This document shows, piece by piece, positions 35,349 to 43,804 of a DNA stretch of 64,000 nucleotides; within the stretch, counting starts at the first letter, position 1, and every line of letters begins with the position of its first letter. The DNA lies in contig CAVOPA010000018.1 in NCBI GenBank assembly GCA_963697705.1, positions 124,001 through 188,000 on the forward strand, read 5' to 3'. Under the pieces are notes generated by a model, which made no database searches, was not told the origin of the DNA, and worked only from the letters and a program-made list of their open reading frames with translations. The stretch is from CAVUCH01 sp963697705 (lineage in GTDB: Bacteria; Acidobacteriota; Vicinamibacteria; Vicinamibacterales; JAENWD01). The position numbers were made by a program, and so were the translations under genes.

Positions 35349-36107
35349 GTGGCGCGGCTGCGTGACTCGATTGCGACCCCGGCCGGCAAGGCACCCTACG
35401 TGCGGCGGCTGTTCTCGACGATCGCGGACCGCTACGACCTCATCACGGTGTGGCTGTCGTACGGTCAGGATCGCCGGTGGAAACGGCAACTCGTGGCGAG
35501 CGCAGGGCCGCTCCATGGGCGCCGCGTGCTCGATCTCGCATGCGGCACCGGCGACATCGCATGGCTCGCTGCCGCTCGTGGCGCCCACGTCGTCGGCCTC
35601 GACATCACGCCTCGCATGATCGAACTCGCTCGTGCCAAGGCGCCTGCTCACCGTGAAGTCGGCGCGGCGCCGGCGTTCCTCGTCGGCGACATGTGCGCCC
35701 TGCCCGTGCCCGACGCGTCATTCGACATCGTCACCACCGGTTACGGCCTGCGCAACGTGCCCGATCTCCGGTTGGCCGTCCGCGAAATCGCGCGCGTGCT
35801 GCGGCCCGACGGCCTGTTCCTCTCGCTCGATTTCAATCGCCCGGCCAATCCTCTGGTCCGCCATGCGTATCACGCCTATTTGTCGGCCGTGGGCAGCGCG
35901 CTCGGGTGGGCGCTGCACCGCGATCCGGATACGTACCGCTACATACCCGAGTCGATCCGGGCCTACCCGGGTGCGCCCGCGGTCGTCGACCTGCTGCGGT
36001 CGAGCGGATTTTCCGCCGCGCGCTGGCGGCGCGTGCTCGGGGGCTTGATGGCGATTCACGAGGCCACGCGCCAATCGTCGCGCCTTCCGGTACCCGTTGA
36101 CCGTTGA
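35349..36107 (+). CDS. ubiE: Demethylmenaquinone/ubiquinone C-methyltransferase
   Basis: The 252-residue SAM-dependent enzyme adds the ring methyl in the last step of menaquinone (or ubiquinone) synthesis. It has FSTIADRYDLITVWLSYGQD and WKRQL, the SAM motif VLDLACGTGDIAWLA, TGYGLRNVPD, and the C-terminal RYIPESIRAYPG and LGGLMAIH. The GTG at 35349 is the best start by length. mqnD (52361) and mqnE (58971) in the same window suggest menaquinone as product. The last codons and the TGA are formed by CCGTTGA repeats. Confidence 0.9.
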   Translation: MARLRDSIATPAGKAPYVRRLFSTIADRYDLITVWLSYGQDRRWKRQLVASAGPLHGRRVLDLACGTGDIAWLAAARGAHVVGLDITPRMIELARAKAPAHREVGAAPAFLVGDMCALPVPDASFDIVTTGYGLRNVPDLRLAVREIARVLRPDGLFLSLDFNRPANPLVRHAYHAYLSAVGSALGWALHRDPDTYRYIPESIRAYPGAPAVVDLLRSSGFSAARWRRVLGGLMAIHEATRQSSRLPVPVDR

Positions 36108-36109
36108 TC
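36088..36109 (+). repeat. Short heptamer array at the end of ubiE
   Basis: Two to three CCGTTGA-like units overlap the last codons of ubiE (VDR-stop) and supply its TGA, as at the MFS gene end. Confidence 0.8.
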
Positions 36110-36223
36110 GAAACCGCAGACGGCAGAACGCCGGATCATTCGACGCTCACCCACCGGCGTCGACTCGGCGTCGTGCAGTTGCACGTGGTCCGGCCCGCGG
36201 CCCACGCTTCGACAGTGGCCAGA

Positions 36224-36652
36224 CTACCGCTCGAGGAACGGACCGAGCACGCTGGTGAGAAAATCGAGCAGGCGCTGGTCGTTCAGTTGCGGAATGGCGT
36301 CGCCCGAGGCCAGGATGTGCTCGTCGTTGAGCCGCTCGCGGCCTCGCGTGCGGTTCACCCGGGCGAGCACGACCGGCATGGCGCCGGCTGTATCCATCGC
36401 GAATTCGATGTAATCGTCTGCCGAACGTTCCGATGCCAGCCGCGCGATGCCGGCCGGCGTGAACACGCGGAACCCGTAGCCTTCGGATTTGAGGACCTGC
36501 GACACCTGCTGCAGCGTCGGAATGGCCGTGTGCTGAAGCAGTTGCTCCCAGGCGTGGGCGGCCTCGTGGTTCGCGGCCCTGCGTGCGGCGGCGGCCTTCT
36601 GCGCCTGCTCGATGCTGTCGCGCACACGTTTGCGCACGATCGATATTTCCAT
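36224..36652 (-). CDS. Uncharacterised conserved-looking protein
   Basis: The 142-residue, mostly helical product begins MEISIVRKRVRDSIEQAQKA and has a region resembling a small alpha/beta domain (FRVFTPAGIARLASERSADDY, then EFAMDTAGAMPVVLARVNR). It ends with RLLDFLTSVLGPFLER. No signal peptide or membrane segment is seen. It follows the CoA-transferase by 27 bp on the same strand and is likely co-transcribed. The family is not recognised. Confidence 0.6.
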   Translation of the reverse strand: MEISIVRKRVRDSIEQAQKAAAARRAANHEAAHAWEQLLQHTAIPTLQQVSQVLKSEGYGFRVFTPAGIARLASERSADDYIEFAMDTAGAMPVVLARVNRTRGRERLNDEHILASGDAIPQLNDQRLLDFLTSVLGPFLER

Positions 36653-36679
36653 GCGGGGCAGCTTATCAAATCGGTCCAG

Positions 36680-37894
36680 TCACACCGCCCCGATCGCCCG
36701 AAGCCGTGCGATCTCTGCGTCATCCAGGTTGAGATCGCCGGCCAGCACGTCGGTCGTGTGCTGACCCAGAGTTGGCGGCGGCCGGCTGATGGCGCCGGGT
36801 GTGTCGGACAACTTCACCGGCAGCCCGAGTTGCTGGACGGGGCCGGCGGTCAGATGACCGACGGTTTCGATCATGGCCCGGTGGAGCAGCTGGGGATCGC
36901 GCAGCACCTCGCCAACGTCGCGCACGGACCCGGCGGGCACGCCGGCGCGGGTCAGCGTGGCAATCCAATCGCCGCGGGTCCGCGACCGGAAGACGGCCGC
37001 CAGCGCGGGCCGGAGCGCATCGTAGTGGCGGACGCGTCCGGCGTTGGTGAGAAAACGGGGATCGCGCGCGAGCTCGCTGACGCCGGCACGCTCGCAGAGG
37101 GCCGTGAACTGCGCGTCGTGGCCGACGGCCAGCACGAACTCGCCGTCCGCGGCCTCGAAGGTGTCGTATGGGGCGATGGAGGGGTGCCGGTTGCCCATCC
37201 GCCGTTGCGGCTCACCCGTCGTGAAGTAGATCGACGCCTGGTATGTGAGCAGCGCGGCGGCCGCGTCGAGCATGGCGACATCGACGTGCTGGCCTCGGCT
37301 CGTGCGGGCGCGCGCGATGAGCGCCAGGAGGATGCCCTGCATCGCGAACATGCCGGTAACGAGATCGGCCACGGCCACGCCGAGGCGGTACGCCGGCCCG
37401 TCGCCAGGGCCGGTGATGCTCATCAACCCCGCTTCGGCCTGGATTACGGCGTCGTAACCGGGCTCGTCGCGCCGCGGGCCGTTCTGGCCGAAGCCCGAGA
37501 TCGAGGCGTAGATGAGACCAGGGTGCCGCGCGCCCAGCGTCACGTAGTCGAGCCCGAGCCGCGCGAGTGTGCCCGGCCGGAAGTTCTCGATCAGCACGTC
37601 CGCTTGCGCCGCGAGCCGCTCCACCAGCGCCCGCCCGTCCTGCGACTTGAAGTCGATTGTGACGCTTTCCTTGTTGCGGTTGACGCTCAGGAAGTACGCG
37701 CTCTCGTCGCCCACGAACGGGGGGCCCCATGCGCGGGTATCGTCGCCGCGGCCCGGCTGCTCGATCTTGATGACGCGCGCACCCATGTCGCCGAGCAGCA
37801 TGGTGCAGTAGGGCCCCGACAGCACACGCGTCAGGTCGAGCACCGTCAGTCCGGCGAGCGGCGCGTCACCACCCGTGTCGGGTAGGATGGGCAT
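36680..37894 (-). CDS. CaiB/BaiF-type CoA-transferase (family III)
   Basis: The 404-residue enzyme moves CoA between carboxylic acids (the formyl-CoA:oxalate and carnitine CoA-transferase family). It has PLAGLTVLDLTRVLSGPYC, DVLIENFRPGTLARLGLDY, and the active-site aspartate in EPGYDAVIQAEAGLMSITG. The SRGQHVDVAMLDAAAALL segment and the C-terminal APTLG-like end are also typical. The acid it uses cannot be named. The ATG at 37894 is only 2 bp from the candidate start of the divergent glutaredoxin frame. Confidence 0.88.
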   Translation of the reverse strand: MPILPDTGGDAPLAGLTVLDLTRVLSGPYCTMLLGDMGARVIKIEQPGRGDDTRAWGPPFVGDESAYFLSVNRNKESVTIDFKSQDGRALVERLAAQADVLIENFRPGTLARLGLDYVTLGARHPGLIYASISGFGQNGPRRDEPGYDAVIQAEAGLMSITGPGDGPAYRLGVAVADLVTGMFAMQGILLALIARARTSRGQHVDVAMLDAAAALLTYQASIYFTTGEPQRRMGNRHPSIAPYDTFEAADGEFVLAVGHDAQFTALCERAGVSELARDPRFLTNAGRVRHYDALRPALAAVFRSRTRGDWIATLTRAGVPAGSVRDVGEVLRDPQLLHRAMIETVGHLTAGPVQQLGLPVKLSDTPGAISRPPPTLGQHTTDVLAGDLNLDDAEIARLRAIGAV

Positions 37895-37896
37895 AC

Positions 37897-38145
37897 GTGA
37901 TTCTAGAGCCGCCGCCCATTGTCGTGTTCACCGGCGACGGGTGACGCGCCTGCGAGCAGGTGAAAGAGTTTCTTTCACGAGCCGGGCGCGCGTTCACCGA
38001 GCGGAACGTGGACAGCGACGCCAACGCGTACGACGATCTCGTCGCCCGCGGCTGGCGCACCGTGCCCACGACGTTCGCCGGTGACACTGCCGTGCGAGGC
38101 TTCGACGAGAAGGCCCTGCGCGCGCTGCTCGATGCGCACCAGTGA
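37897..38145 (+). CDS. Candidate selenocysteine glutaredoxin (in-frame TGA at the first active-site position)
   Basis: Reading through TGA at 37942-37944 gives an 82-residue glutaredoxin-like protein: start GTG 37897, strand PPIVVFTGDG, then U16-R-A-C19 where CxxC is expected, the helix EQVKEFLSRAGRAF, the cis-proline motif TVP in WRTVPTTFAG, and the end AVRGFDEKALRALLDAH. Both sides of the TGA are coherent, and the part after it alone (from 37960) would lack the active site. A 7-bp perfect hairpin with loop AGUUU lies 22 nt after the TGA, fitting bacterial SECIS rules. Glutaredoxins reduce disulfides; a selenolate would be faster. No selA/B/C/D genes are in the window. A base error changing TGC/TGT to TGA is the main alternative. 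Confidence 0.65.
37960..37978 (+). promoter_or_regulatory. Candidate bacterial SECIS hairpin
   Basis: GTGAAAG (37960-37966) pairs perfectly with CTTTCAC (37972-37978) around the loop AGTTT, which has G as its second base. The loop begins 22 nt after the TGA, inside the 16-37 nt window described for bacterial SECIS elements. Confidence 0.5.
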
Positions 38146-38218
38146 CGTCGCGCGTCCAAAAACGGGCGCTTGCCGAGTGCTGTTGTGCCACTCCTCGTGC
38201 GCATTGGTCGCCGCTTTT

Positions 38219-38262
38219 GCGGTCAACGGTCGACGGTGAACGGTTAACGGTAACCGTTGACG
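38219..38262. repeat. Decayed heptamer repeats before the SIMPL gene
   Basis: Units of the GGTCAACGGT / GGTGAACGGT type in minus orientation, then one plus unit CCGTTGACG, end 4 bp before the ribosome site of the next gene. Confidence 0.75.
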
Positions 38263-38273
38263 AAAGGATTCAG

Positions 38274-39005
38274 ATGCTCCTCCGGATGATGCTGGCCGTT
38301 GCCGCGCTCTCGACGGCGGTCGTGACGACCGCGCGCGCCCAGTCGCCGGCGCCGGGTACGGCCGGTGCGCAGCCGTTGCCGCCAGTCGTCGTCACGACGG
38401 GCCAGGCCACCGTCCGGCTGCCGCCGGATCGCGCTTTCCTGACGCTCTCGACCGAAACGCACGCGCCCAAGCCCACCGAGGCGCAGCAGCGGAACGCACA
38501 GGCGATGACGGCCGTGCAGCAGAAGCTCGAGGCGGCGCGCCTGCCGAAGGAAAGCGTGCGCACGCTGGCCTACTCGCTCGAGGAGGAATTCGACTACGCG
38601 AACAACCGGCGCACCTCACGAGGCTTCAGGGCCGTCAACACGATCGAAGTACGCCTCGACGACATCGGCCGTGTTGGCGAGATCCTGGACCTGGCCGTTG
38701 GGGCCGGCGCCACGAGCGCTCATAACATCCGCTTCGACCTGAAGGAGCGGGCGGCGGCTGAACGCGACGCCCTCCGACTTGCCGTTGCCGACGCGCGCGC
38801 GCGCGCCGAGGCGGCCGCGGCAGGGGCGCACGCGACCGTGGTGACCGTCACGCGCATCGAAGAACAGGGACGGGCAACGCCGGTGCCTCGTCCGATGGCG
38901 ATGATGCGCGCGAACGCCGCCGACGCCGCTGCTGCGGATACCCCGGTGGCCGCCGGCGAAATCGAGATCGACGCGACGGTGGTGCTGACGGCGACGATCA
39001 AGTGA
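38274..39005 (+). CDS. Secreted SIMPL-domain (DUF541) protein
   Basis: The 243-residue protein has a signal peptide (LLRMMLAVAALSTAVVTTARA) and one SIMPL domain: VVVTTGQATVRLPPDRAFLTL, NAQAMTAVQQKLEAARLPKES, IEVRLDDIGRVGEILDLAVG and a C-terminal strand IEIDATVVLTATI. SIMPL proteins are periplasmic or outer-membrane-linked oligomers of largely unknown role, some tied to stress. The ATG at 38274 has an AAAGGA ribosome site. The stop overlaps the alkA-like start as GTGA, so the two are co-translated. Confidence 0.85.
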   Translation: MLLRMMLAVAALSTAVVTTARAQSPAPGTAGAQPLPPVVVTTGQATVRLPPDRAFLTLSTETHAPKPTEAQQRNAQAMTAVQQKLEAARLPKESVRTLAYSLEEEFDYANNRRTSRGFRAVNTIEVRLDDIGRVGEILDLAVGAGATSAHNIRFDLKERAAAERDALRLAVADARARAEAAAAGAHATVVTVTRIEEQGRATPVPRPMAMMRANAADAAAADTPVAAGEIEIDATVVLTATIK

Positions 39006-39649
39006 CCCAGCGCAGCCTCACCCCTGCGGGCTACCGCCGCGCCGAGCGATACCTGGCGGAACGGGACGCTGTGCTCCGCGCGCTCATCGCGGACTACGGT
39101 CGCTGCGGCCTCGCCCAATCCCAGCACGAGGATCCGTTCACCGCGCTGGTGTCGGCGATCGTCAACCAGCAGCTCTCCTCGAAGGCCGCGGCGACAATTT
39201 ACCGCCGGGTGCTCGCGTTGCTGCCCGGCGGAGGGCCTCCCACCCCTGTCGCGATCCTGGCGGTGCCGGAGCCCGAGCTCCGATCAGCGGGACTGAGCCG
39301 CGCCAAGGCGGCATACATCCGGGACCTCGCCGCCCGCGTGTGCGCGAACGACGTGCACCTGGACGCGCTCGCCATCCTCGATGACGAAGCGGTGGTGGCC
39401 GAACTCACGAAAGTAAAGGGGATCGGCCGATGGTCCGCCGAGATGTTCCTCATGTTCCGGCTGCATCGGCCCGATGTACTCCCGGTAGGGGACCTCGGCA
39501 TCGTCAATGCCATGCAGCGGGCGTACGGGCTGCGCAAGGCGCCCGCGGCCACTCGGATGCAGAAGATTGCTGCGCCCTGGCGTCCGTACCGGTCGGTGGC
39601 GTGCTGGTACCTGTGGCGCAGCCTTGAGGGGAACCCCGCGCAGGGCTGA
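39002..39649 (+). CDS. alkA: DNA-3-methyladenine glycosylase II (AlkA-type)
   Basis: The 215-residue helix-hairpin-helix DNA glycosylase removes alkylated bases. It has SAIVNQQLSSKAAATIY, the hairpin KVKGIGRWSAEMFLMF (138-152) and the catalytic aspartate D164 in LPVGDLGIVNAMQ. It lacks the N-terminal regulatory or TATA-fold domain of E. coli AlkA, as many short bacterial forms do. Start GTG 39002 overlaps the SIMPL gene stop. Confidence 0.9.
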   Translation: MTQRSLTPAGYRRAERYLAERDAVLRALIADYGRCGLAQSQHEDPFTALVSAIVNQQLSSKAAATIYRRVLALLPGGGPPTPVAILAVPEPELRSAGLSRAKAAYIRDLAARVCANDVHLDALAILDDEAVVAELTKVKGIGRWSAEMFLMFRLHRPDVLPVGDLGIVNAMQRAYGLRKAPAATRMQKIAAPWRPYRSVACWYLWRSLEGNPAQG

Positions 39650-39793
39650 CGGGCAAGCCGACGGAGGCCTTCCGCCTTGCCGTTGCGACCTATGCCACAC
39701 TTGGCGGAGCGGCTCGCGGCAATCCCAACCAGGACGGCAATTCAGAGGGGAGGCGCGTCCTCGTTCGACGAACGTGTACTGAGGGTGAGAACC

Positions 39794-40576
39794 ATGAAGA
39801 GACTGATTCTGTTCACCGGGGCGGCGCTCCTGGCGGCGCTGCCGGCGCTCGCGCAGACGCCCACGGTTGACGACCTGCTCGCGAAGAACATGGCCTCGCG
39901 CGGCGGCGCCGAGAAGTTGCGCAGCATTTCGACGCGCAAGGTCACCGGCACGGTGACGGTGCACGTGCAGGTTCCGCCGGCCATGCAGCAGCAGCAGCCA
40001 CAGGGGCAGCCCGCGCCGCCGCAGACGCTCGAGATGCCCATGCAGGTCTACGCGAAGCGCCCGAACCTGATGATGCAGGAGATGCGCATGCAGGATCGCC
40101 GCCTCGTGACGGCGTACGACGGCCAGCAGGCCTGGGCCATCAACCCGATGATTGGCGCCTCGGCGCAGCTGCTCCAGGGCGTGCAGGCCGATTTGATCCG
40201 CGACCAGGCGCAGTTCGACGGCCCCCTGGCATATGCGCGCGAGCGCGGCGACAAGATGGAAGTGCTCGGCAAGGAGGAGGTCGACGGCGCGCCCGCGTGG
40301 AAGCTGGCCATCACGCACGACAGCAAGCAGACGACGGTGTATCTCGACGAGAAGACCGCACTCGAGCGGAAGGTCTCGGCCTCCGTGAAGCAGGGCGACA
40401 CGCAGCTGCTCGTGGAGAGCGTGATCTCCGATTACCAACCGGTCGACGGCGTCATGGTGCCGCACAAGGTGCAGACGCTCGTCGGCGGCAACACGCAGGC
40501 GACCGTGACGATCGAGAAAGTCGAGTTCAACGTCCCGATCGAGGACGCCCAGTTCAAGATGCCGTCGGCGCAGTAG
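39794..40576 (+). CDS. Exported protein resembling outer-membrane lipoprotein-sorting proteins
   Basis: The 260-residue product has a signal peptide (KRLILFTGAALLAALPALAQ) and starts the mature part with TVDDLLAKNMASRGGAEKLR. This resembles the LolA/LolB-like beta-fold proteins common in Acidobacteria. Later strands (NLMMQEMRMQDRRLVTAYDG, VYLDEKTALERKVSA, VDGVMVPHKVQTLVGG) fit a half-barrel for hydrophobic ligands. A Gln/Pro-rich insert lies at about 60-75. The ligand is unknown. Convergent with the MutS-like gene. Confidence 0.7.
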   Translation: MKRLILFTGAALLAALPALAQTPTVDDLLAKNMASRGGAEKLRSISTRKVTGTVTVHVQVPPAMQQQQPQGQPAPPQTLEMPMQVYAKRPNLMMQEMRMQDRRLVTAYDGQQAWAINPMIGASAQLLQGVQADLIRDQAQFDGPLAYARERGDKMEVLGKEEVDGAPAWKLAITHDSKQTTVYLDEKTALERKVSASVKQGDTQLLVESVISDYQPVDGVMVPHKVQTLVGGNTQATVTIEKVEFNVPIEDAQFKMPSAQ

Positions 40577-40616
40577 ACGACACTGCCGGTTCCCGGAACC
40601 CGCAAGGGCCACGACC

Positions 40617-42413
40617 TCACACGTCCAGTCCCACGGCGCGCATGAGCGCCAGCGCGTTGCTGGTCTGCACGACGCCCGGACGCATCCGGTAGTCGAACGC
40701 CAGCGTTCCCGCCTCGAGCACGTCGGCGAAGTGCACGTTTTCGGCGCGCGGCGCGAGGCGGTCGGCGATCCCCGACAATGCGAGATCGTGGGTGGTCACC
40801 AGGCCGATGGCGCCACGGTCGAGCAATCCCCGCACGATGGCGTCGGCGCCGTGCTCGCGGTCGTGCGAGTTGGTGCCGCTCAGCAGCTCGTCGAGCAGGA
40901 ACAGCACCGGGAGCTCGCCCGACGTGAGCCCGACAATCGCGCGCACCCGGGTGATCTCGGCGTAGAACCTCGATTGCCCGGCCTGCAGCGAGTCCTGCAC
41001 GCGCAGCGTGGCGCCGACCGCCAAGCGCGAGAGGCGCAAGCCGTCGGCGCGAACCGGTGCGCCTGCCAGGGCCAGCACGGCGTTCGTGCCCACCGCCCGC
41101 AGGAGCGTGCTCTTCCCCGACATGTTGGAGCCGCTGACGAGCAGCATCCGCGTGGCGCCCCCCAGGTGCACCGTGTTCGGAACCGCTCGGGCACCGGGAA
41201 GCAGCGGGTGGGCGATGCCGTCCCCCTCGAAGCAGGCGCCGCCCTCCACGAGCACGGGGAACGGATCGGCCGGATGCTCGTAGGCGTAGCCGGCAAGTGA
41301 GCAGAGCGCCTCGAGCTCGCCGAGGCCCTCCAGCCATTCGCCCAGGCGCGGCCCCGATTGCCGCCGCCAGCGCTCGATGGCGAATCCCACCTGCGCCCCC
41401 CACAACAGGAAGGCCGCCGCGGGTGCGAACAGCTGGTTCTGGCGCGAGTTCAGCAAGTCGATCAGCAGCCGGAGCTGCGCAATGCGACGTGAGGGCATCA
41501 GGCCGGCGGTCTTGAACCGATCGACGATGTGCCGCAGCCGTTCGGCGCGGAACGCTTCGCGCTCGAACCGTGCGAACACCGCCGTGAGGAGCGCGAGGTC
41601 CCGAGCCGGGGCTTCGACGCTCGCGAGGATTGTGCGGACTGGCCGCAGCACGGCGAGCGAGAAGAGGACCTCGGCGACGACGACCAGCGCGAAGGGCAGC
41701 GGTCCACCCTCGCCGAGCGCCCAGGCCGTGAGCGTCATGGTGGCGCAGCCGGCCAGGATCGCGGCCACCACCGGAGGCCAGCGGGCCTCGACGAGCGGCG
41801 GTGCGCCGCCCCAGCGCGTCAGCAAATCCGGATGGCCACCTGCGCCCACCTCGTCCCCGAGCAGCGCGAGGTCTTCGCGCAGGTCGACGAGCGGCTGCAG
41901 CTCGCGGACGGCGTCCTGCCGAGCGCGCACTTCCGCGATGTCCGCCGGCGCGAGCAGCCATCTCGCGAGTGTCTCTTCCCCCGCGCGAATGCGGGCCGTC
42001 GTCAGCAGCTCGAAGAGCGAGCCGCGCCCGAACAGATCGAGGTCGGCCGCATAGGGGTGATCGGCAACGAGGAACCGCTCGCCCGATTCGCCGGTGCCGG
42101 CCCACGCGTCGGTCACACGCGCGATGCCCTGCTCGTAGAATTCGGCCGCCCGGCGCGCGCGTGTGCGCGCACGCAACACGCGGTCGTGCCATACGACGAG
42201 GGCCACGAACACCATTACCGGCGCGGCGAGCCAGCCAGACGAGAGGACGTGCAGGCGGAACACCAGCCACAGCACGACGGCGCCGGCCCCGAGCGTGATC
42301 AGCCGGGTGTTGCCGAGCATCTGGTGCCGCCGCTCGTGCACCGCTTGGGCAGCACGGCGATCCGACAGGCGGCGACGGTATTCATCGAGCGGCGACGGAG
42401 CGGCGGTCGGCAC
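40617..42413 (-). CDS. Membrane-anchored MutS-family ATPase
   Basis: The 598-residue protein combines membrane helices (36-55, 60-76, and about 212-256) with a C-terminal MutS-type ABC ATPase. The ATPase has Walker A SGSNMSGKST (427-436), Walker B LFLLDE (504-509), the LSGTNSHDREHGADA dimer motif and TTHDLALSG. The mismatch-binding domain of MutS and the Smr nuclease of MutS2 are absent. The family occurs in several phyla and has no established role; the membrane anchors make classical mismatch repair unlikely. The ATG at 42413 gives a basic N-terminal helix before the first membrane pass. Confidence 0.85.
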   Translation of the reverse strand: MPTAAPSPLDEYRRRLSDRRAAQAVHERRHQMLGNTRLITLGAGAVVLWLVFRLHVLSSGWLAAPVMVFVALVVWHDRVLRARTRARRAAEFYEQGIARVTDAWAGTGESGERFLVADHPYAADLDLFGRGSLFELLTTARIRAGEETLARWLLAPADIAEVRARQDAVRELQPLVDLREDLALLGDEVGAGGHPDLLTRWGGAPPLVEARWPPVVAAILAGCATMTLTAWALGEGGPLPFALVVVAEVLFSLAVLRPVRTILASVEAPARDLALLTAVFARFEREAFRAERLRHIVDRFKTAGLMPSRRIAQLRLLIDLLNSRQNQLFAPAAAFLLWGAQVGFAIERWRRQSGPRLGEWLEGLGELEALCSLAGYAYEHPADPFPVLVEGGACFEGDGIAHPLLPGARAVPNTVHLGGATRMLLVSGSNMSGKSTLLRAVGTNAVLALAGAPVRADGLRLSRLAVGATLRVQDSLQAGQSRFYAEITRVRAIVGLTSGELPVLFLLDELLSGTNSHDREHGADAIVRGLLDRGAIGLVTTHDLALSGIADRLAPRAENVHFADVLEAGTLAFDYRMRPGVVQTSNALALMRAVGLDV

Positions 42414-42675
42414 GGCCGTTACGTTAACACCACAGGTATCCCTGCTGGGCTCACGGCTGCAATCGACATTCGGTACCGCCGCATCTCATTTCCGGGTGAC
42501 CATTGCCCGGTTTCTCGATTACCTGACCGCCTGATTCTCGATCGACAATGCGATCTCGATCGCAGAGCACACGTGTCGTGCCTGTTCCTCCCGCGGATGC
42601 GCCGCCGCCGGGGTGCCGTAAGCCGCTGAGGCCGCTGCGGCGATACGCGGGGCCGACGTCCGGAGTGATCGCAAC

Positions 42676-43656
42676 ATGCGCATTGGCATTCTCCATGAGC
42701 ACCCCGAGTGGTTTCTGCCGCTTTTCGGGGCATTGAACCGCCGCCGCATCGAGCACGTGCGCATCGACGCGACAGCCCTGCGGTGGGACCCTACCGAGCG
42801 TCCGGCCTACGACCTGCTGGTGAACCGCATGAGCCCGTCGGCGTACCTGCGCGGGCACGGACATTCCATCTTCGCGACCGGCGCGTACCTGCAGTACGTG
42901 GAGAGCTGGGACGTGCCGGTCGTCAACGGCTCGGCGCAGTGGCGGTTGGAAATCTCCAAGTCTGCCCAGCTCGATCTGTTCGACGCCCTCGGCATGCCGT
43001 TTCCGCGCTCCCGCGTGATCAACCATGCCTCCCAGGCGTTGGCGGCGGCCGACCGGCTCCGGTATCCGATCCTCATCAAGCCGAACATCGGCGGCAGCGG
43101 CGCGCGCATTCAGCGATTCGAGCGCTGGGAGGATCTCGGCGCAGCCGTCGCCGGCGATACGCTGGACCTCGGCATCGACGCGACCGCGCTCGTGCAGGAG
43201 TTTCTTCCCGCCGCCGACGGCAGCATCACGCGTCTCGAATTACTCGACGGACACCTGCTCTACGCCATCCGCATCACGCCGCCGGCTGACCACGGGTTCA
43301 ACCTGTGCCCGGCCGACATCTGCCAGACCGGACACGGCGCACCCGAGGCGGTCCGGCCAACGGACCGCGGCGGCCCGACCCAGGTGGAGGGCATGTGCGC
43401 CACCAGGCCGGCGATGCAGATAGAGGCGACCGAGGCTCCTGCCGAGGTGTTGGAGATGGCTCGGCGCCTCGCCCGGCGCGCTGGCCTGGACGTCTGCGGC
43501 ATCGAGTACCTCATCGACGGACGCGACGGCCGGCCCAGCTTCTACGACGTGAACGCACTGTCGAATTTCGTCACCGAAGCACCGCGGATCGTCGGGTTCG
43601 ACCCGTTCGATCGCTTCGTGGACTACCTGGAGAGCCGTTTGGCAGTCCTTCCCTAG
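42676..43656 (+). CDS. ATP-grasp ligase, RimK-like
   Basis: The 326-residue protein shows an ATP-grasp fold: YPILIKPNIGGSGARIQRF (ATP lysine and glycine loop), ALVQEFLPAADGSITRLELL, and the metal end FYDVNALSNFVTEAPRIVGF. It resembles RimK and glutathione-synthetase-type ligases, which join an amine to a carboxylate. The substrate is unknown. It stands alone, 149 bp before the cysteine cluster. Nothing was found in the 262-bp gap before it. Confidence 0.75.
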   Translation: MRIGILHEHPEWFLPLFGALNRRRIEHVRIDATALRWDPTERPAYDLLVNRMSPSAYLRGHGHSIFATGAYLQYVESWDVPVVNGSAQWRLEISKSAQLDLFDALGMPFPRSRVINHASQALAAADRLRYPILIKPNIGGSGARIQRFERWEDLGAAVAGDTLDLGIDATALVQEFLPAADGSITRLELLDGHLLYAIRITPPADHGFNLCPADICQTGHGAPEAVRPTDRGGPTQVEGMCATRPAMQIEATEAPAEVLEMARRLARRAGLDVCGIEYLIDGRDGRPSFYDVNALSNFVTEAPRIVGFDPFDRFVDYLESRLAVLP

Positions 43657-43669
43657 GTCAGAAAAGACC

Positions 43670-43745
43670 GGCCTCCCCGAAGACCAGAGCGCCGAACCGT
43701 CGAGCCCTGAAAGCCCGGAGATGCGGATTCCTGGCCTCTGGAACC
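43670..43745. repeat. Low-complexity CCTGGA/CCGAA-type stretch
   Basis: Loosely repeated words (CCCCGAAGACC, GAACCGTCGAGCC, GGAACCCTGGATCC) fill the gap between the ATP-grasp gene and cysM. It is probably another decayed intergenic repeat. Confidence 0.35.
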
Positions 43746-43804
43746 CTGGATCCCGCAATCGGCGTCCTGACCTTGGTAGAATAACGACTCCTCTAGTCCT
43801 ATTT

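Noticed and set aside
36104..37885. Plus-strand open frame of 593 codons
   Set aside because: Antisense to the CoA-transferase and its neighbour, which have recognisable motifs; no protein-like pattern in the plus frame.
37960..38145. Start of the glutaredoxin at GTG 37960, avoiding the TGA
   Set aside because: It would remove the first strand and the whole active site, and the sequence before it is coherent in frame across the TGA.
43777..43782. Full sigma-70 promoter for cysM
   Set aside because: TAGAAT is present but no -35 match lies at 16-18 bases, so it is mentioned only in the gene entry.
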